Source of the DNA: Pseudooctadecabacter sp.
Lineage (GTDB): Bacteria; Pseudomonadota; Alphaproteobacteria; Rhodobacterales; Rhodobacteraceae
Assembly (NCBI GenBank): GCA_020628265.1
Contig: JAHDFG010000025.1
Location: forward strand, 1,932-15,406
Direction of reading: 5' to 3'
Length of the DNA stretch: 13,475 nt
Part shown: one piece after another, positions 7,644 through 12,802 of the stretch
Position numbering within the stretch: position 1 is the stretch's first letter
How the letters are laid out: each line of letters opens with the position of its first letter
Notes under the pieces: generated by a model
What the model was told of the DNA's origin: nothing
What the model saw: the letters and a program-made list of their open reading frames with translations, nothing else
The model's database searches: none
Position numbers and translations under genes: made by a program

Positions 7644-7689
7644 GGCCCTGCGTGCGCGACACCCTGCCACACGCAGGGCCTTTGTTTTT
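7644..7689 (+). terminator. Intrinsic terminator of thrS
   Basis: An 11-bp GC-rich stem (GGCCCTGCGTG paired with CACGCAGGGCC) with a 15-nt loop ends at 7680 and is followed at once by TTTGTTTTTA. This is a textbook rho-independent terminator. It separates thrS from the bufferin operon, which must therefore have its own promoter in 7690-7844. I could not identify convincing -35/-10 boxes there. Confidence 0.9.
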
Positions 7690-7844
7690 ATGGGTGCGCA
7701 CCTGTTGTTGACGCTCGCGGCACCTGACGGACGCGTGATGCACGGCCCCGTGAATAGCCTGTTAAGGGATCATCAGCATAGTGTTTGGAAGTCGCCAATG
7801 ACGGCGCACTGAACATCTGCAACTGAACAACAGGATTGTTACCC

Positions 7845-8132
7845 ATGTCCAAGACAACCACCACTCTCGCCCTCGCTGCTTCCGTCGCTACTGCCATCGC
7901 CGGCCTGAGCACGGCAGCCCACGCCCAGTCCAACGAAAAGTGCTACGGCATTTCTCTGGCTGGCGAAAACGACTGTGCAGCTGGCCCCGGCACGACCTGT
8001 GCAGGTACCTCCACTGTTGACTATCAGGGCAACGCCTGGACCTTCGTTCCTGCTGGCACCTGCGAAACCACCGAAGTCGAAGGCGACCGCATGGGCTCCC
8101 TGGAAGAGCTGGACCGCGACCTGCCGGCATAA
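7845..8132 (+). CDS. bufA1: Bufferin precursor peptide, DUF2282 family
   Basis: A 95-residue secreted RiPP precursor. Residues 1-27 form a Sec signal peptide (charged start, hydrophobic core, cut after AHA). The mature part contains the DUF2282 pattern with four cysteines at 33, 44, 52 and 73, in KCYG, NDCAAGPGTTCAGTS, the DYQGNAW segment and PAGTC; it ends in MGSL plus an acidic tail. In characterised Caulobacter bufferins, conserved cysteines are converted to 5-thiooxazoles by BufB/BufC and the exported peptide binds copper. ATG 7845 is chosen because AGGA lies 9 nt upstream; the in-frame TTG at 7836 directly abuts AGGA and cannot use it. It is first in the bufA1-bufB-bufC-doxX operon. Copper-dependent expression is expected from the family but no regulatory site is recognised. 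Confidence 0.92.
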   Translation: MSKTTTTLALAASVATAIAGLSTAAHAQSNEKCYGISLAGENDCAAGPGTTCAGTSTVDYQGNAWTFVPAGTCETTEVEGDRMGSLEELDRDLPA

Positions 8133-8151
8133 GCCGATCCGGTTTTGAAAT

Positions 8152-8179
8152 TGCGCCCATCCGTCATAGGGTGGGCGCA
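8152..8179 (+). promoter_or_regulatory. Hairpin in bufA1-bufB intergenic region
   Basis: Eleven pairs (TGCGCCCATCC against GGGTGGGCGCA, one G-T pair) enclose a 6-nt loop GTCATA. It begins 19 nt after the bufA1 stop and ends 8 nt before the bufB ribosome-binding site AGAGG. No T-run follows, so it is more likely a partial attenuator or an mRNA 3'-end stabiliser that keeps precursor transcript more abundant than the enzyme transcript. Confidence 0.6.
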
Positions 8180-8198
8180 CCCAAGTTAGAGGCCTGCC

Positions 8199-9056
8199 AT
8201 GTTTGACGCGATCCGCCCCACACTCCCCAACCGTCCCGGCGTCGGATACAAGGCCCAGCACTTCAACGACATTATGGCCGATGCCGATCCCGTGGGCTGG
8301 CTGGAAATCCACGCCGAGAACTACATGGGTATGGGCGGCCGCCCGCTGGCGCAACTGCGCCATCTCTCTGAAAAGTTTCCGTTTTCCGTCCATGGCGTGG
8401 GCCTGAGCATCGGTGGCGAAGGCCCGCTTGATGCGGATCATCTGGCCCGCCTGAAGACCCTGTGCGACTGGCTCAACCCCGCCAGCTTTTCCGAACATCT
8501 GGCCTGGTCGACCCACGACAGCGCCTTCCTGAACGATCTTCTGCCCCTGCCCTACACAGCTGCGACTGTGAAACGGGTTGCGGACCACATTGATCAGGTC
8601 CAGTCGACGCTTGGCCGTCATATGCTGTTGGAAAACCCGTCCAGCTATTTGGCCTTCGCTGAATCCGACATGTCCGAGACGGACTTTCTGGCCGAAGTTG
8701 CCGCACGCACCGGCTGTGGGCTACTTCTGGATGTGAACAACGTCTTTGTCAGCGCCACGAACCTTGGCTACTCGCCGCAAGGCTACATCGACGCCTACCC
8801 TCTTGAGCACGTTGGTGAAATCCACCTTGGCGGCCATGACGAAGATGAAGACGAGACCGGCGCCCCGCTGCTCATTGACAGCCACGGGGCCGAGGTCGTG
8901 GACCCCGTCTGGGCGCTGCTGGACTACACCCTTGCCAAAACTGGCCCGAAGCCTTTGCTGATCGAATGGGACACGGACGTGCCCGAATGGTCCGTTCTGG
9001 CGGATGAGGCCCGCCGCGCTGACCGCGCGCTGACCCAAACAGCGGTCGCAGCATGA
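8199..9056 (+). CDS. bufB: Bufferin-modifying multinuclear non-haem iron oxidase (DUF692/MNIO)
   Basis: A 285-residue TIM-barrel enzyme of the DUF692/MNIO family, relatives of MbnB. Bufferin members oxidise cysteines of the precursor to thiooxazoles using O2 and a multinuclear iron centre in the cytoplasm. Family motifs with likely metal or active-site residues occur in order: GVGY (14-17), EIHAENY (37-42), HGVGLSIGG (65-73), SEH (98-100), LENPSSY (144-150), DVNN (178-181), EIHLGGH (207-213), IDSHG (226-230) and LIEWD (254-258). Length is normal for the family and no key motif is missing. AGAGG lies 6 nt before the ATG. Its ATGA stop/start overlaps bufC by 4 nt, so the two partners are translationally coupled. 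Confidence 0.95.
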   Translation: MFDAIRPTLPNRPGVGYKAQHFNDIMADADPVGWLEIHAENYMGMGGRPLAQLRHLSEKFPFSVHGVGLSIGGEGPLDADHLARLKTLCDWLNPASFSEHLAWSTHDSAFLNDLLPLPYTAATVKRVADHIDQVQSTLGRHMLLENPSSYLAFAESDMSETDFLAEVAARTGCGLLLDVNNVFVSATNLGYSPQGYIDAYPLEHVGEIHLGGHDEDEDETGAPLLIDSHGAEVVDPVWALLDYTLAKTGPKPLLIEWDTDVPEWSVLADEARRADRALTQTAVAA

Positions 9057-9787
9057 TCACCACGCAAACAGACTTCCGCACGGCGCTGTTGGATCCAAAC
9101 AGCCCGCCGCCCGAGGGTGTTCGCAACCCCGACGGGGTTCAGGCAACCAAGCGCTTCGATGTCTATCGCAACAACGTCGCCGTCAGCCTGACAGAAGCGC
9201 TGGAAACAGCGTTCCCTGTCGTCCGCAAACTGGTGGGCGACGACTTTTTCCGCGCGATGGCAGGGGTTTACCTGCGCGCGCATCCCCCCACATCCCCCGT
9301 GATGATGTTCTACGGGGAGGAGATGCCTGCGTTTTTGGCAGGCTTCGGACCCGCGCAGTCTGTGCCTTATCTGCCCGACGTCGCCGCATTGGAACTGGCG
9401 CTACGCCACAGCTACCACGCAGCGGATGCCGCGCCGGTCGCACCGGATGCCTTGGGCCAGCTGGCCCCAGACACCTTGCCCCATGTGACCTTTGCCTTTG
9501 CACCGGCCGTTCGGATCATCCCGTCCCGTTTCCCGCTGCACTCCATCTGGTGGGCCAACACCCACGGTGGAAAGAACACCCAAAACGCGGAACCCGCACT
9601 AGTGACCCGCCCCGAGTTCGACCCCCAAGTCGATGTACTGACGCCCGAACAGGCCGCTGTTTGCACAGCCCTCATGGGCGGCGAACCACTGGGTCAGGCC
9701 CTCCGTCATGGCGGGGCTGACTTTGACCTCGGCCCGCTCTTGGGCCTGCTGCTCGCCCGCGGCGCCATTACCTCCCTCAAGACCTGA
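9053..9787 (+). CDS. bufC: BufC, DUF2063 partner protein of the MNIO
   Basis: A 244-residue soluble protein of the HvfC/BufC (DUF2063) family. The N-terminal domain (about 5-95) has the family pattern: a short leading helix, RFDVYRNNVAVSLTEALE (34-51), FPVVRKLVGDDFF (54-66), then YLRAHPPTSPVMMFYGEEMPAFL (73-95). The C-terminal half (about 130-240) is a less conserved winged-helix-like region. The family is labelled putative DNA-binding, but by analogy with MbnC it works as the obligate partner that presents the precursor peptide to the MNIO. The ATG lies in the last codons of bufB (ATGA overlap) without its own clear ribosome-binding site, so expression depends on coupling. The stop is followed 12 nt later by the doxX gene. 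Confidence 0.9.
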   Translation: MITTQTDFRTALLDPNSPPPEGVRNPDGVQATKRFDVYRNNVAVSLTEALETAFPVVRKLVGDDFFRAMAGVYLRAHPPTSPVMMFYGEEMPAFLAGFGPAQSVPYLPDVAALELALRHSYHAADAAPVAPDALGQLAPDTLPHVTFAFAPAVRIIPSRFPLHSIWWANTHGGKNTQNAEPALVTRPEFDPQVDVLTPEQAAVCTALMGGEPLGQALRHGGADFDLGPLLGLLLARGAITSLKT

Positions 9788-9799
9788 AAGACCCCTCCC

Positions 9800-10333
9800 A
9801 TGATTGCCCTTTATGACCGTACCGCCGCCGCCCTGAACCGATCAGCCGACAGCATCCTGCCCACGCTGGCCCGCTTCATCTTTGCGGCCACGCTGTTGTT
9901 TTACTTCTGGAATTCGGCTGGCACGAAATGGGACGGCACGCCGTTCTCACCCTCCATCGGCGGCTACGCCCAGATCTTCCCCAAAGCGATGGAAGCCGTG
10001 GGCTATGACATCAGCCAGATGTCGATCTTCCACTGGGCCGTCGTTGTGGCGGGCACCTTGGCGGAATACATCCTGCCGCTGCTGATCGTGATCGGGCTGT
10101 TCACGCGCCTTGCCGCCCTTGGCATGATTGGCTTCGTGATCGTCCAATCCCTCACCGACCTCTATGGCCATGGCGGGATTGAACACGCGGAAACACTGGG
10201 CGCGTGGTTCGACAATCTGTCGGGCGGCGCGATCCTTGATCAGCGCGCGTTCTGGATGCTCGCCTTCGTCGTGCTGGTGCTCAAAGGCGCAGGGCCGCTG
10301 TCCGTGGACAAGCTGCTTTCGCGCGGCCGTTAG
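9800..10333 (+). CDS. DoxX family membrane protein, last gene of the bufferin operon
   Basis: A 177-residue inner-membrane protein with four hydrophobic segments (about 22-38, 75-98, 101-120 and 150-166) and the DoxX-like arrangement: an ARFIFAATLLFYFWNSAGTK first helix region, and AEYILPLLIVIGLFTRLAALG around the second and third helices. DoxX proteins are often found with bufferin and other MNIO operons, but their biochemical role there is not settled; a redox or quinone-linked role is speculation. It starts 12 nt after bufC with only a weak upstream GAAAGA, so it is in the operon. Its stop overlaps that of the convergent gene by 4 nt, leaving no room for an intergenic terminator. Confidence 0.85.
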   Translation: MIALYDRTAAALNRSADSILPTLARFIFAATLLFYFWNSAGTKWDGTPFSPSIGGYAQIFPKAMEAVGYDISQMSIFHWAVVVAGTLAEYILPLLIVIGLFTRLAALGMIGFVIVQSLTDLYGHGGIEHAETLGAWFDNLSGGAILDQRAFWMLAFVVLVLKGAGPLSVDKLLSRGR

Positions 10334-10692
10334 AAGTGCGCCTTTTCCTCATCCGGCTTGCCGGCAGCGACGGCCAATAGGCCGCCCAGGCCCGCGAAAC
10401 CGATGGGGAACATCGTGCCCACGTTGAACCCGAAGGCCGCGTAGAAGGCCCCTGCCCCCAACAACATCGCGATCCCGCCCCACAGGGCGCGGGATTTCGC
10501 CATGGCACCGCCAGCGATGCACAACAGCGGAGCGATAAACGACGCAAATTGCACAAAGGCGGGGTTCTCGAACAGGCTGAACTCGCCCTCCGGCAGCTGG
10601 TTTGACAGCTCAACCATGCCGTAGCCAAACAGCCCCACGATGATCCCGATCAACCCCGCGATCATCCCCAATACACCTGCTGCGTTGCGCAT
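10330..10692 (-). CDS. Small four-helix membrane protein, unknown function
   Basis: A 120-residue hydrophobic protein with four predicted membrane segments (about 5-26, 45-63, 68-86 and 90-110) and a charged C-terminal tail KPDEEKAHF. No family is recognised. Its ATG at 10692 lies one base after the stop of the ArsC-like gene, and TAGGAGC at the end of that gene supplies a ribosome-binding site, so the two form a two-gene operon. It ends tail-to-tail with the DoxX gene with a 4-nt overlap, and no intrinsic terminator is possible between them. Confidence 0.75.
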   Translation of the reverse strand: MRNAAGVLGMIAGLIGIIVGLFGYGMVELSNQLPEGEFSLFENPAFVQFASFIAPLLCIAGGAMAKSRALWGGIAMLLGAGAFYAAFGFNVGTMFPIGFAGLGGLLAVAAGKPDEEKAHF

Positions 10693-10693
10693 G

Positions 10694-11017
10694 TCAGTTT
10701 GCTCCTACGGCTTGTTGTACGTCTTTGGTCCAGCCTTGATACCAAACCCCGTTCAGGTCAATCACGGGCCGTTTGATCAGCGTCGGATGGGCCTTCAGCA
10801 ACACATCCAGATCCTGCGCCTGCTCCGCCGCGGACAACTGCCGCCAGGTGGTGGAACGTTTGTTGAGGACCGCCTCACCAAAGGCCGCGATCATGGCAGC
10901 GCGGTCTGCGTCCGAGACTCCATCCGCGCGCACGTCGATCACCTCGACCTCTTGCCCAGCCAAGGCCTTTTGCGCCTTGCGGCAGGTGTCGCAGCTTTTC
11001 AGCCCAAAAAATCGCAT
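10694..11017 (-). CDS. ArsC/Spx/YffB-family thioredoxin-fold protein
   Basis: A 107-residue cytoplasmic protein with the C9-D-T-C12 redox motif near the N-terminus (FGLKSCDTCRKAQ), a NKRSTTWR segment at 52-59 and the cis-proline-type KRPVID at 82-87. These fit the ArsC-related (Spx/MgsR/YffB) branch. True arsenate reductases of this family use a single Cys plus glutaredoxin; the CxxC form is more like YffB, whose role is a suspected glutathione-dependent thiol reductase. No arsenite pump or arsenic operon is nearby, so arsenate reduction is unlikely. GGGAGG 6-7 nt before the ATG supports the start. It is divergent from the cold-shock gene. Confidence 0.85.
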   Translation of the reverse strand: MRFFGLKSCDTCRKAQKALAGQEVEVIDVRADGVSDADRAAMIAAFGEAVLNKRSTTWRQLSAAEQAQDLDVLLKAHPTLIKRPVIDLNGVWYQGWTKDVQQAVGAN

Positions 11018-11194
11018 TCATTGCCTCCCATTTGGGCGTCTGCCCCGCCAGTGTGCAGGACTTTGCCCTTGTTTGGGCCCCGCGCGGTTTTGTCATTTGC
11101 CTTTTGTGACTGTGCCCTAAGGTTAAAGCCACGACCGGTGTTGTAGGTAGATGTGCCCGCCGCACCGCCAAAGTTCAAGTGAAGGAGACGGATC

Positions 11195-11401
11195 ATGCCC
11201 AAGGGCACCGTGAAATGGTTCAACACCACCAAGGGATACGGGTTTATTGCACCCGAAGACGGCGGATCGGACATTTTCGTCCATATTTCTGCTGTGGAAC
11301 AATCCGGGATGACCGGCCTTGCGGACGATCAAGCGGTGGAGTTCGACCTGATCGAAGGCCGCGACGGTCGCAAGATGGCAGGTAACTTGAAGGCGGTCTA
11401 A
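11195..11401 (+). CDS. Cold-shock protein, CspA family
   Basis: A 68-residue single cold-shock domain that binds single-stranded RNA and DNA and acts as an RNA chaperone. RNP1 is KGYGFI (13-18) and RNP2 is DIFVHI (26-31), both intact; the start KGTVKWFN is classical. AAGGAGA lies 7 nt upstream of the ATG. The leader of up to about 175 nt between the divergent ArsC-like gene and the ATG could hold a cold-responsive 5' UTR, but no CspA cold box was recognised. Alphaproteobacteria carry several paralogues, so no specific gene symbol is given. Confidence 0.96.
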   Translation: MPKGTVKWFNTTKGYGFIAPEDGGSDIFVHISAVEQSGMTGLADDQAVEFDLIEGRDGRKMAGNLKAV

Positions 11402-11409
11402 GCCGCTTT
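11390..11409 (+). terminator. Possible terminator at the csp stop
   Basis: AAGGCGG (11390-11396) pairs with CCGCTTT (11403-11409) around a 6-nt loop; one pair is G-T. The stem covers the stop codon and its right arm ends in TTT followed by CTCC. The T-run is short, so termination may be weak. Confidence 0.35.
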
Positions 11410-11496
11410 CTCCCCCCGTCCAAGGATCATGCGCACCTGCTGCGGCGTCAGCGGGTAAAGCGGATTCGCGGGCGGGGTATGTGTTTGTGTGCTCAT
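11398..11496 (-). CDS. Possible 32-residue small protein
   Basis: A minus-strand frame from ATG 11496 reads MSTQTHTPPANPLYPLTPQQ and ends VRMILGRGEKAA at a TAG that overlaps the csp stop. Codons from about the tenth onward show the GC-rich third positions of the host genes, and the middle reads like a genuine protein start (PLYPLTPQQV). There is no clear ribosome-binding site; another in-frame ATG lies 9 nt upstream. It could be a small real gene or the remnant of a longer one. No family is recognised. Confidence 0.4.
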   Translation of the reverse strand: MSTQTHTPPANPLYPLTPQQVRMILGRGEKAA

Positions 11497-11531
11497 GTTT
11501 GTCATATGACCATAGGGATGTGGCAATATTA

Positions 11532-11556
11532 GGGGAAAGGTTTGGCGGACCTCCCC
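11532..11556. repeat. 25-nt intergenic repeat, copy 1
   Basis: This matches 12115-12139 at 21 of 25 positions, with an identical 14-nt core GAAAGGTTTGGCGG. This copy is itself an inverted repeat (AGGGGAAAGGT against ACCTCCCCT with a 2-nt bulge). It directly follows the stop of the 53-residue ORF read on the minus strand, so it may act as an mRNA 3' end element. Confidence 0.5.
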
Positions 11557-11718
11557 TTAGGTCAACCACGGGAACGAAAACAAGGGCTTGTCCGTCCGGT
11601 CGCGCTGGGCGGACTGGCTCATCTCCTCGGCCGTGTCGTCGAGGCTGCGCAGCAACTCCCCTTCGATCTGCGGAAACACAGGGCGACGGTCCGTGGTCTG
11701 TACGTCTTGATATGGCAT
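11557..11718 (-). CDS. Probable 53-residue small protein
   Basis: On the minus strand GGAGG sits 7 nt before an ATG at 11718 that opens a 53-codon frame: MPYQDVQTTDRRPVFPQIEG, then LLRSLDDTAEEMSQSAQRDR, ending in KPLFSFPWLT and TAA. The good ribosome-binding site, GC-rich third positions and an acidic amphipathic middle helix (about 20-43) support a real gene. No family is recognised and there is no signal peptide or membrane segment. A TATAAA at 11846-11841 on the same strand could be a -10 box, giving a leader of about 115 nt. Its stop is directly followed by a hairpin-forming repeat element. Confidence 0.6.
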   Translation of the reverse strand: MPYQDVQTTDRRPVFPQIEGELLRSLDDTAEEMSQSAQRDRTDKPLFSFPWLT

Positions 11719-12149
11719 TGGAATGTCCTCCAGTTGTCATGTCGTAAGGGCATCATCCCAAGATTGACGGCGGACGTGAGGGGGAAGAGTCCTTAGGGCG
11801 CGGGATCGGACGTTACGTCATCCACCTTAAGATGCTGATTTTTATACAGGTTTTAGGGGGAATTGTTGATCAGGCCGGTGTTGGGGTGGTCCGTTTTGGA
11901 AGAACAGTTTGGCGGCAAAGGCGGGACTGTTGCTGGATGCTGAACAATACCGGTTTGAACAGAGTTGTTTTCAGGATGTTCGACGGAGGTTACAGGGAGG
12001 GTCAAAGCCACGTTCACAAACATCGCAAAGACGTGGCGCATAGGTGCCGGATAGGATATTTTTGTGTGCGCGTATTCACAAAGTTCATCCGAGCATTTGT
12101 GCATGGCGAAAGTAGGTGAAAGGTTTGGCGGGGTTCCCCCAACGGCGCT
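11719..12149. other. Gene-poor, lower-GC stretch of about 430 bp
   Basis: No convincing gene is seen here. Open frames exist on both strands (for example 11832-12119 plus and 11853-12104 minus) but lack ribosome-binding sites and have unbiased codons. The stretch holds an inverted repeat at 11803-11823 (core GACGTTACGTC), short possible stem-loops around 11900-11990, and the second copy of the 25-nt repeat. It may be decayed coding DNA or carry an unrecognised small RNA. Confidence 0.5.
12115..12139. repeat. 25-nt intergenic repeat, copy 2
   Basis: Second copy of the element at 11532-11556 (21 of 25 positions identical). It lies 10 nt beyond the stop of the 215-residue gene on the minus strand. 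It can form a short GGGG/CCCC-based hairpin. Both copies thus sit at gene 3' ends in the same orientation. Confidence 0.5.
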
Positions 12150-12797
12150 TTAGATACTGAACGTGAGCCCAAATTTTGGTGACCAATCCGCCAAGAAATC
12201 AGCAACAACATCAATTACCATTCGCGCCGGATAAGAAGCGGCTAGGACGTTATCAGGGAGGTATACTCTATCGCCTTTCTTCGTCACGACGAATGGGGGC
12301 AACGAAACCTCAGCATCAGACACTGTAAGCAGCTTTGCCGCAGCTAACGTATTGACTGAGGCGTCTGCAACTCCATCAACGATCTCCCCCCTGAAGCTGC
12401 CATAATCGACGCCGTCAACGACCATCCGACCGATGGTTAGACTGCCACTTCCCTCGATTTTAACGATAGGTCCTAGATCAACCTTCGCGTCGGTTCGACT
12501 GGCAATCTGCGGGGCCTTTCGGGACCGGATATGGGTGTCTTGGTCGCGATATGTTCCTAAGTACCTAAAAAGAGGGTCGCGCGACCACCTTTGTCTAAGC
12601 TCTTTCGAAAGGCCGCTAAGCTGCGGATTCGATTGCGACATCCCCAAGATAAGATCAATAACTCCATCGAAGTCAAATATCACACTTCTCCAATGTGAAG
12701 TCGCAGTCAGACCATGTGGCGCTGCACGAAAAGCGCGTATCTGGATAGCGATATCGCCGATCTTCTGCTGAGCAATCTGTTTGTGAGAAAACGACAT
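12150..12797 (-). CDS. Hypothetical 215-residue protein, possible HEPN-like N-terminal domain
   Basis: No named family is recognised. Residues 1-95 look helical and end in LFRYLGTYRDQDTHIRSRK, where R84-D-x3-H89 fits the R-x4-6-H motif of HEPN RNases (Arg followed by a polar residue). Residues 105-180 look beta-rich (IVKIEGSGSLTIG, VVDGVDYGSFRGEIVDGV, VVTKKGDRVYLP), and the last 30 residues are a probable helix plus strand. No signal peptide or membrane segment is seen. The start is 5 nt after the thyX stop with GAAGGG about 9 nt upstream, so it is probably co-transcribed with thyX. Its base composition is lower in GC than thyX (29/60 at 12181-12240 against 38/60 at 12901-12960), which suggests recent acquisition. 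The HEPN idea rests on one short motif and helix pattern. Confidence 0.7.
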   Translation of the reverse strand: MSFSHKQIAQQKIGDIAIQIRAFRAAPHGLTATSHWRSVIFDFDGVIDLILGMSQSNPQLSGLSKELRQRWSRDPLFRYLGTYRDQDTHIRSRKAPQIASRTDAKVDLGPIVKIEGSGSLTIGRMVVDGVDYGSFRGEIVDGVADASVNTLAAAKLLTVSDAEVSLPPFVVTKKGDRVYLPDNVLAASYPARMVIDVVADFLADWSPKFGLTFSI

Positions 12798-12802
12798 TTT
12801 TG

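Noticed and set aside
7836..7844. TTG start for bufA1 nine bases upstream
   Set aside because: AGGA directly abuts the TTG, leaving no spacing; the ATG at 7845 is correctly spaced and gives a normal signal peptide.
10694..11017. Arsenic-resistance locus (ArsR-like regulator plus ArsC-like protein)
   Set aside because: The regulator is an SRPBCC fusion without metal motif and lies 6 kb away; the ArsC-like protein has a CxxC motif and there is no arsenite pump.
11123..11740. 205-codon minus-strand frame
   Set aside because: It crosses the cold-shock gene in antisense and conflicts with the better-supported 53-residue frame, which uses the GGAGG site.
11853..12104. 83-codon minus-strand frame
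   Set aside because: No ribosome-binding site and no convincing codon bias; kept only as possible decayed sequence.
11832..12119. 95-codon plus-strand frame
   Set aside because: No ribosome-binding site, unbiased codons, no recognisable domain, and it runs through the repeat element region.
11535..12131. The 14-nt repeat pair as attachment sites of an integrated element
   Set aside because: No integrase, tRNA gene or mobile gene lies between them, and each copy follows a gene end, so a 3' element fits better.
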